Source: JAKAXG01 sp035702985 (GTDB taxonomy: Bacteria; Actinomycetota; Acidimicrobiia; Acidimicrobiales; Palsa-688). From it: a stretch of 35,528 nucleotides of DNA. Every line of letters begins with the position of its first letter. The first letter of the stretch is position 1. This document shows positions 31,799-35,528 of the stretch, piece after piece. The notes beneath the pieces were generated by a model, which was not told where the DNA came from, did no database searches, and was given only the letters and a program-made list of their open reading frames with translations. The stretch lies in NCBI GenBank assembly GCA_035702985.1, contig DASSZD010000141.1, positions 1 through 35,528 of the forward strand, given 5' to 3'. The position numbers were made by a program, and so were the translations under genes.

Positions 31799-34144
31799 AT
31801 GACGAAGCCGTTCCGGGGAACCATCACCGTCGACATCAGGGACTCGGTCCCCGATTGGGCGCCGTTCGTCGAGCAGGCCGCCCCCGCTGGGGCGCCGAGC
31901 GTGCTGTACGTGGTGCTGGATGACGTCGGTTTCTCGGCCATGGACACGTTCGGTGGTCCCATCGAAACGCCGAACATCACCCGGATCGCCGAGCAGGGCA
32001 TCCGCTACACGAACTTCCACACCACGGCCCTGTGCTCGCCGACGCGGTCGTGTCTGATGACGGGGCGTAACCACACGACCAACGGCATGGCGGGCATCAC
32101 GGAGATCACATCGGGGTTCCCCAACTCCAACGGTCACATGCCCTTCGAGTGCGCCACGATCGCCGAGGTGCTCCGCGAAAGGGGCTGGAACACCTACATG
32201 GTCGGCAAGTGGCATCTGACCGCCGAGGACGAGATGAACCTGGCCGCGTCCAAGCGCCACTGGCCCCTGGGACGGGGATTCGAGCGCTACTACGGCTTCC
32301 TGGGAGGGGAGACCAGCCAGTGGTACCCCGAGCTGGTGTACGACAACCATCCGATCGAGCCACCGGCATCGCCCGAGGAGGGCTACCACCTGAGTGTGGA
32401 CCTGACCGATAGGGCGATCGAGTTCATCCGGGATGCCAAGGCCATCGCTCCGGAGAAGCCGTTCTTCCTCTACTACTGCCCCGGAGCGGCGCACGCTCCC
32501 CACCACGCCCCCAAGCAGTGGATAGACAGGTACAGGGGTCGCTTCGACATGGGCTACGAGTCGATCCGTCCGGAAATCCTGGCTCGGCAGAAGGCCCTCG
32601 GGGTAGTCCCCGACACAGCGGAGCTGTCGCCCATCAACCCGTATCTGGAGCGGACCGGTCCAAACGGAGAGGAGTGGCCCGAGGTGGACACGGTGCGGCC
32701 GTGGGCCACCCTGTCGGACGGCGAACGGCGGCTGTTCGCCCGCATGGCCGAGGTCTACGCCGGCTTCCTGAGCCACGCTGACCATGAGCTGGGACGGCTG
32801 CTCGACTACCTGGAGGAGAGCGGGGAGCTGGAGAACACCATCGTGGTGCTGGTCTCCGACAACGGAGCATCCGGCGAGGGAGGCCCGAACGGGTCGGTCA
32901 ACGAGAACAAGTTCTTCAACGGGGTGCCGGACTCCATCGAGGAGAACCTGAAATACATCGACGACCTCGGGAGTCCCCGGACCTACAACCACTACCCCAC
33001 CGGCTGGGCTTGGGCTTTCAACACACCCTTCAAGCTCTGGAAGCGCTATGGCAACTTCCGGGGCGGCACAGCCGACCCCTTGATCATCTCGTGGCCGAAC
33101 GGCATCGCCGCGCGCGGCGAGCTGCGCCACCAGTACAACCATGCTGTCGATATCGTGCCGACGCTGTACGAGTGCCTCGGCGTCGAGTCGCCGGAAACGG
33201 TCGGGGGTTACACCCAGAAGCCGCTCGAGGGCGTGAGCTTCGCGTCGACCTTTGCCGATCCGGGGGCGGCGACCGGCAAGCACACTCAGTTCTACTCCAT
33301 GCTCGGCACCCGGGCCATCTGGCACGACGGCTGGAAGGCGGTGACGGCGGTCCCGGCCGGCCCGAACTACTGGATGCCGCTGGACGAGCAGCGTTGGGAG
33401 CTGTTCGACACCCGATCCGATCCCTCTGAGTGCCACGACCTGGCCGACCGGCACCCCGAGCGGCTGGAGGAGCTGAAGAAGCTCTGGTGGGCGGAGGCGG
33501 GCAAGTACCAGGCGCTCCCCCTCGAGACCCGCAGCGCCGTCGAGGCGTTCACCACTCCCCGGCCGCAGCTGTCGAAGCCTCGGGACCGCTATATCTACTA
33601 CCCGGGCACAGCGCCCGTGCCGGAATCGGTCAGCCCCGACATCCGCGGACGGTCGTACACGATCGCCGCAGAAGTCGAGGTCGACACCCCGGAGGCCAGC
33701 GGGGTGCTGGTCTCCCAGGGATCCCGGTTCGGTGGTCACGCGCTCTACGTCAAGAACGGGAGGCTGAACTACGCCTACAGCTTCCTGGGTGAGACGGTCC
33801 AGACCGTCGAGTCCGAGCAGACGATTCCGACCGGCCACGTGGTCCTGTCCGCATCATTCGACCGTCGGGGTGACTCAATGCCGGCGGAGGGAACGCTGAG
33901 CCTGTACATCCGAGACCGGAAGGTCGGCGAGGGCACGATCCGCACCCAGCCCGGGAAGTTCGGGCTCGCCGGGGGCGGCCTGATGATCGGGCGGTCGGGC
34001 ATAGAGCAGGTGACCGAGGACTATGCCGGTGAGGCGCCGTGGCCCTTCGTCGGGGGCACCGTCGAGCGGGTCGTGGTCGACGTGAGCGGCGAGCCGTTCG
34101 CCGACCTGGCCCGCGAGGCTGCCGCCCTCCTCTCCAGACAGTGA
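31799..34144 (+). CDS. Cys-type (formylglycine) arylsulfatase
   Basis: A 781-residue alkaline-phosphatase-superfamily sulfatase. The N-terminal metal-binding strand is LYVVLDDVGFSAMDTFGG, and the active-site consensus is CSPTRSCLMTGRNH with Cys79 and Arg83 (CxPxR), the residue to become formylglycine. Other family features are VGKWHLT, the EKPFFLYYCPGAAHAPHHAP segment, IVVLVSDNGASGEGG, and a long C-terminal domain (about 600-775) rich in beta strands, as in AtsD-like arylsulfatases of mycobacteria. No signal peptide is present, so it probably acts in the cytoplasm or leaves by another route. The ATG at 31799 directly follows the TTCAATGGCCGC element. The adjacent maturase gene matches the Cys-type active site. 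Confidence 0.95.
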   Translation: MTKPFRGTITVDIRDSVPDWAPFVEQAAPAGAPSVLYVVLDDVGFSAMDTFGGPIETPNITRIAEQGIRYTNFHTTALCSPTRSCLMTGRNHTTNGMAGITEITSGFPNSNGHMPFECATIAEVLRERGWNTYMVGKWHLTAEDEMNLAASKRHWPLGRGFERYYGFLGGETSQWYPELVYDNHPIEPPASPEEGYHLSVDLTDRAIEFIRDAKAIAPEKPFFLYYCPGAAHAPHHAPKQWIDRYRGRFDMGYESIRPEILARQKALGVVPDTAELSPINPYLERTGPNGEEWPEVDTVRPWATLSDGERRLFARMAEVYAGFLSHADHELGRLLDYLEESGELENTIVVLVSDNGASGEGGPNGSVNENKFFNGVPDSIEENLKYIDDLGSPRTYNHYPTGWAWAFNTPFKLWKRYGNFRGGTADPLIISWPNGIAARGELRHQYNHAVDIVPTLYECLGVESPETVGGYTQKPLEGVSFASTFADPGAATGKHTQFYSMLGTRAIWHDGWKAVTAVPAGPNYWMPLDEQRWELFDTRSDPSECHDLADRHPERLEELKKLWWAEAGKYQALPLETRSAVEAFTTPRPQLSKPRDRYIYYPGTAPVPESVSPDIRGRSYTIAAEVEVDTPEASGVLVSQGSRFGGHALYVKNGRLNYAYSFLGETVQTVESEQTIPTGHVVLSASFDRRGDSMPAEGTLSLYIRDRKVGEGTIRTQPGKFGLAGGGLMIGRSGIEQVTEDYAGEAPWPFVGGTVERVVVDVSGEPFADLAREAAALLSRQ

Positions 34145-34151
34145 GCCGCGG

Positions 34152-34364
34152 CTTCGAGGGGACAAGCTGGAGCGGTTCCTCGCAGACGCCGGCGTCGACC
34201 CCCGTTGCGAGATCTACCAGGGCGCCCTGCACAGGTGTACGGTGGCCCACTTCCCCGTCTACAACCACGCGGCCCACCCACATCCAACGTTCCAGCCGGA
34301 CGGGCCCCCCTCCCGGTCCCGGTCGGTAGGCGAGGTTTCCGGTGTCGGTTGCCCTCCCGGCTAG
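34152..34364 (+). pseudogene. Remnant of a dienelactone hydrolase C-terminus
   Basis: Reading from about 34152 in the frame of base 34161, the translation GDKLERFLADAGVD, CEIYQGALHRCTVAHFPVYNH resembles the C-terminal part of dienelactone hydrolases (LxxALxxAGVDxEVxxYPGAxHGFxxxDFPVY). The catalytic-His context GAxHGF reads GALHRC. There is no start codon and no N-terminal two-thirds; after about 34290 similarity ends and the frame stops at TAG 34362-34364. I regard it as a decayed fragment directly behind the sulfatase. Confidence 0.6.
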
Positions 34365-34588
34365 GGCGCCGTGGCTTCCCAGGCTACGACCTTGGCGATA
34401 TCGCCGGCCACTGCGATCCGGTCCCCGATCCGGAGGCGGCGACCACGGCGGGTCTCGGTGACGTCATTGACCCGGACCTGCTCATCTTCGAGCAGGAGCT
34501 TCGCCTCCGATCCCGAGTCGACCATCCCAGCCAACTTCAAGAACTGGCCCAAGCGGATGGAGTCATCTCGGATGGCCACTGCGCGCAC
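34361..34588 (-). CDS. Small S4-domain RNA-binding protein
   Basis: A 75-residue protein made of one S4 domain: IRLGQFLKLAGMVDSGSEAKLLLEDEQVRVNDVTETRRGRRLRIGD (given in parts: IRLGQFLKLAGMVDSG, EAKLLLEDEQVRVND, RRGRRLRIGD), with a C-terminal strand. It resembles YbcJ-type or YlmH-independent S4 proteins that bind structured RNA; the precise role is unknown. GTG 34588 was chosen because a TAGCGT box lies 7 nt upstream on the minus strand. It looks intact in an otherwise decayed region, and is divergent from the broken phosphatidyltransferase gene. Confidence 0.8.
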   Translation of the reverse strand: MRAVAIRDDSIRLGQFLKLAGMVDSGSEAKLLLEDEQVRVNDVTETRRGRRLRIGDRIAVAGDIAKVVAWEATAP

Positions 34589-34595
34589 GGGTTCG

Positions 34596-34601
34596 ACGCT
34601 A
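34596..34601 (-). promoter_or_regulatory. Putative -10 box (TAGCGT, minus strand) of the S4 gene
   Basis: On the minus strand TAGCGT is followed by CGAACCC and the GTG at 34588. It fits TANNNT, the 7-nt distance is that expected for leaderless transcription, and no Shine-Dalgarno sequence exists. Confidence 0.35.
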
Positions 34602-34702
34602 TTGGATTCGAGGCAGGACCGGGAAGGGCGAGATACCTGCCGTACGGCTTCCCCCCGAGCGTCATGGGGTTCCCGGGTTACGGGGCTCCCGTTCCGGGCC
34701 CG

Positions 34703-34708
34703 TAGGCT
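34703..34708 (+). promoter_or_regulatory. Putative -10 box (TAGGCT) of the broken phosphatidyltransferase gene
   Basis: TAGGCT ends 7 nt before ATG 34716 with no Shine-Dalgarno sequence. It follows the same pattern as the other leaderless candidates, so the gene's promoter appears preserved although the coding part is broken. Confidence 0.35.
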
Positions 34709-34715
34709 TGACGCC

Positions 34716-35137
34716 ATGGGAACGAGCCGGAAGCCAGAACCTCGACGGCGGCGCCGCGTCGGCGAGGACCGGATCCTGTCCCTGACCAACGTGGTCACCA
34801 CCGCTCGACTCGTGCTGGTGCCGGTGTTCGTCTGGCTGCTGCTCCAGCCCCACGACCGCGACTGACTTCAGGCAGCGGTCCTCCTTGCTGTTCTGGGCTC
34901 CACGGACTGGGTGGATGGCCAACTGGCCCGGCGCCTCGCTCAGGTCACCCGCTGTTCCTCGCCGGCCACTCGACCATCGGCTGGCACCACACTGCGCTGC
35001 TGCTCGCCCGGACGGCTGCCATAACCGGCCTCGTCCTGGGCTGGGCCTCGGGGGTCGTATACATCCCCCTGGAGCGGACCGCGTTGTCCGAAGGGCGAGG
35101 ATCTGCCGGCGGGACTCCGATACCGCCGAACCCATGA
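34716..35137 (+). pseudogene. Broken CDP-alcohol phosphatidyltransferase (PgsA-like)
   Basis: From ATG 34716 the frame reads EDRILSLTNVVTTARLVLVPVFVWLL, typical of the first helix of CDP-alcohol phosphatidyltransferases, and meets TGA at 34863-34865 where the family would continue (a TGG to TGA change is the simplest explanation). Past the stop, the same frame resumes: QAAVLLAVLGSTDWVDGQLARRLAQVT, which contains the first half of the D-x2-DG-x2-AR motif, up to about 34949. It then continues in another frame (from 34952) as LFLAGHSTIGWHH, LVLGWASGVVYIPLERTAL to TGA 35135-35137, which looks like the family C-terminus. The intervening middle (roughly 70-80 residues, including the second Asp half of the motif) is missing, so the product cannot be active. 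Confidence 0.75.
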
Positions 35138-35169
35138 CCAGCGGCCGTGGATCCTGCCCGGCTTCGACA

Positions 35170-35402
35170 CCTCTGTGCTCGATCCTTCTTCCCCCTGCTC
35201 GATGACCAGGTCCAGCCTCAGCGTGAGGTCCGGGAACGCAGCTCGGATCGGGTCAATAGGCGCGGATCGCGTCCGGGTCGTGGACGTTACCGCTCGGCGT
35301 GACAACGACCGCGTCCTCGGCGTGGAGGGGAAAGAAGCCCTTGACGTCGCCCGCGTTGTACAGCCTGATGGCGCCATCGTGCATATCCCGAGCGGCGCCC
35401 AT
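35170..35402 (-). pseudogene. SnoaL-like (nuclear transport factor 2-like) gene with frameshift
   Basis: From ATG 35402 (GAAGG Shine-Dalgarno sequence about 8 nt upstream) the minus strand reads MHDGAIRLYNAGDVKGFF, HAEDAVVVTPSGNV, DAIRAY and then a TGA at 35255-35253. The adjacent frame continues DPIRAAFPDLTLRLDLVIEQGEEG, which is exactly what SnoaL-like polyketide-cyclase or ester-cyclase proteins show next. A single-base indel near 35252-35256 explains it. Similarity ends near 35170, so the C-terminus is also missing. It starts 14 bp after the stop of the neighbouring SnoaL-like gene. Confidence 0.65.
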
Positions 35403-35415
35403 GACCGCCGCCTTC

Positions 35416-35528
35416 TCACGAGGCGGCAGGGGCGAATGGGGGCTGCGTCAGGCCCATCTGGGCCATCATTACCGCAGTGTCGAGGAACAAGTCGTGACGG
35501 ACGAATTTGCCGTCACGGACTTGGAGCA
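35416..35528 (-). CDS. C-terminal end of a SnoaL-like protein (5' part beyond the window)
   Basis: The minus strand from the right edge reads LQVRDGKFVRHDLFLDTAVM, MAQMGLTQPPFAPAAS and stops at TGA 35418-35416. This resembles the last strand and helix of SnoaL-like/ester-cyclase proteins (VxDGKIVRHDLYxDxxxxxxQLGL). Only 36 residues lie in the window. It probably forms a tandem with the frameshifted SnoaL-like gene just downstream. Confidence 0.55.
   Translation of the reverse strand, partial: LQVRDGKFVRHDLFLDTAVMMAQMGLTQPPFAPAAS

Noticed and set aside
31511..33838. Open frame of 775 codons antisense to the sulfatase, running into the maturase
   Set aside because: No recognisable domain in its translation; the sense frame is a typical sulfatase with CxPxR.

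Overview
This window is a very GC-rich, gene-dense bacterial chromosome segment that looks actinobacterial, possibly Acidimicrobiia or another deep actinobacterial lineage. The reasons are the strong G/C third-position bias, many GTG starts, ATGA/GTGA stop-start overlaps, a lysine/alanine-rich TopA tail, the topA-tmk-holB order and apparently leaderless genes whose TANNNT -10 box lies 6-8 nt before the start codon. The taxonomic placement is inference. I see no rRNA, tRNA, CRISPR array, prophage or insertion sequence.

Left part (1-7100, +): the end of a Thr-rich membrane protein, then a tightly overlapping MoxR ATPase / DUF58 / TgpA-like transglutaminase operon, then a tail-anchored Ser/Thr kinase. 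The transglutaminase appears to lack its catalytic Cys and His. Next come an MscL channel with a C-terminal zinc ribbon (-) and, divergently, glutamine-dependent NAD synthetase (+). They are followed by a TetR regulator with an unknown partner, and by a STAS antagonist / RsbW-like kinase / DUF4395 operon.

Centre (12.4-21.4 kb, +): a DtxR/MntR-family regulator with a 22-bp palindrome between its own -35 and -10, K+-independent proton pyrophosphatase (hppA), two strong stem-loops, then topA, tmk and holB. An AbiEi-like/DUF559 gene with an AT-rich leader is inserted between tmk and holB. On the minus strand follow a LysE-family exporter, a flotillin-like SPFH protein with a small NfeD-type partner, and a small exported protein.

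Right part (24.2-34.1 kb): a consensus-like promoter drives a large secreted protein (propeller, SGNH hydrolase and beta-solenoid-like repeats). Behind it lie a lipoprotein, an alkylsulfatase-like metallo-beta-lactamase and a CmoM-like methyltransferase. Then a Cys-type sulfatase and its radical-SAM maturase (with a C-terminal SEC-C zinc motif) diverge from a 95-bp spacer that has identical 12-mers abutting both start codons.

The last 1.4 kb is a graveyard: a dienelactone hydrolase remnant, an intact S4-domain gene, a broken CDP-alcohol phosphatidyltransferase, and tandem SnoaL-like genes of which one is frameshifted.
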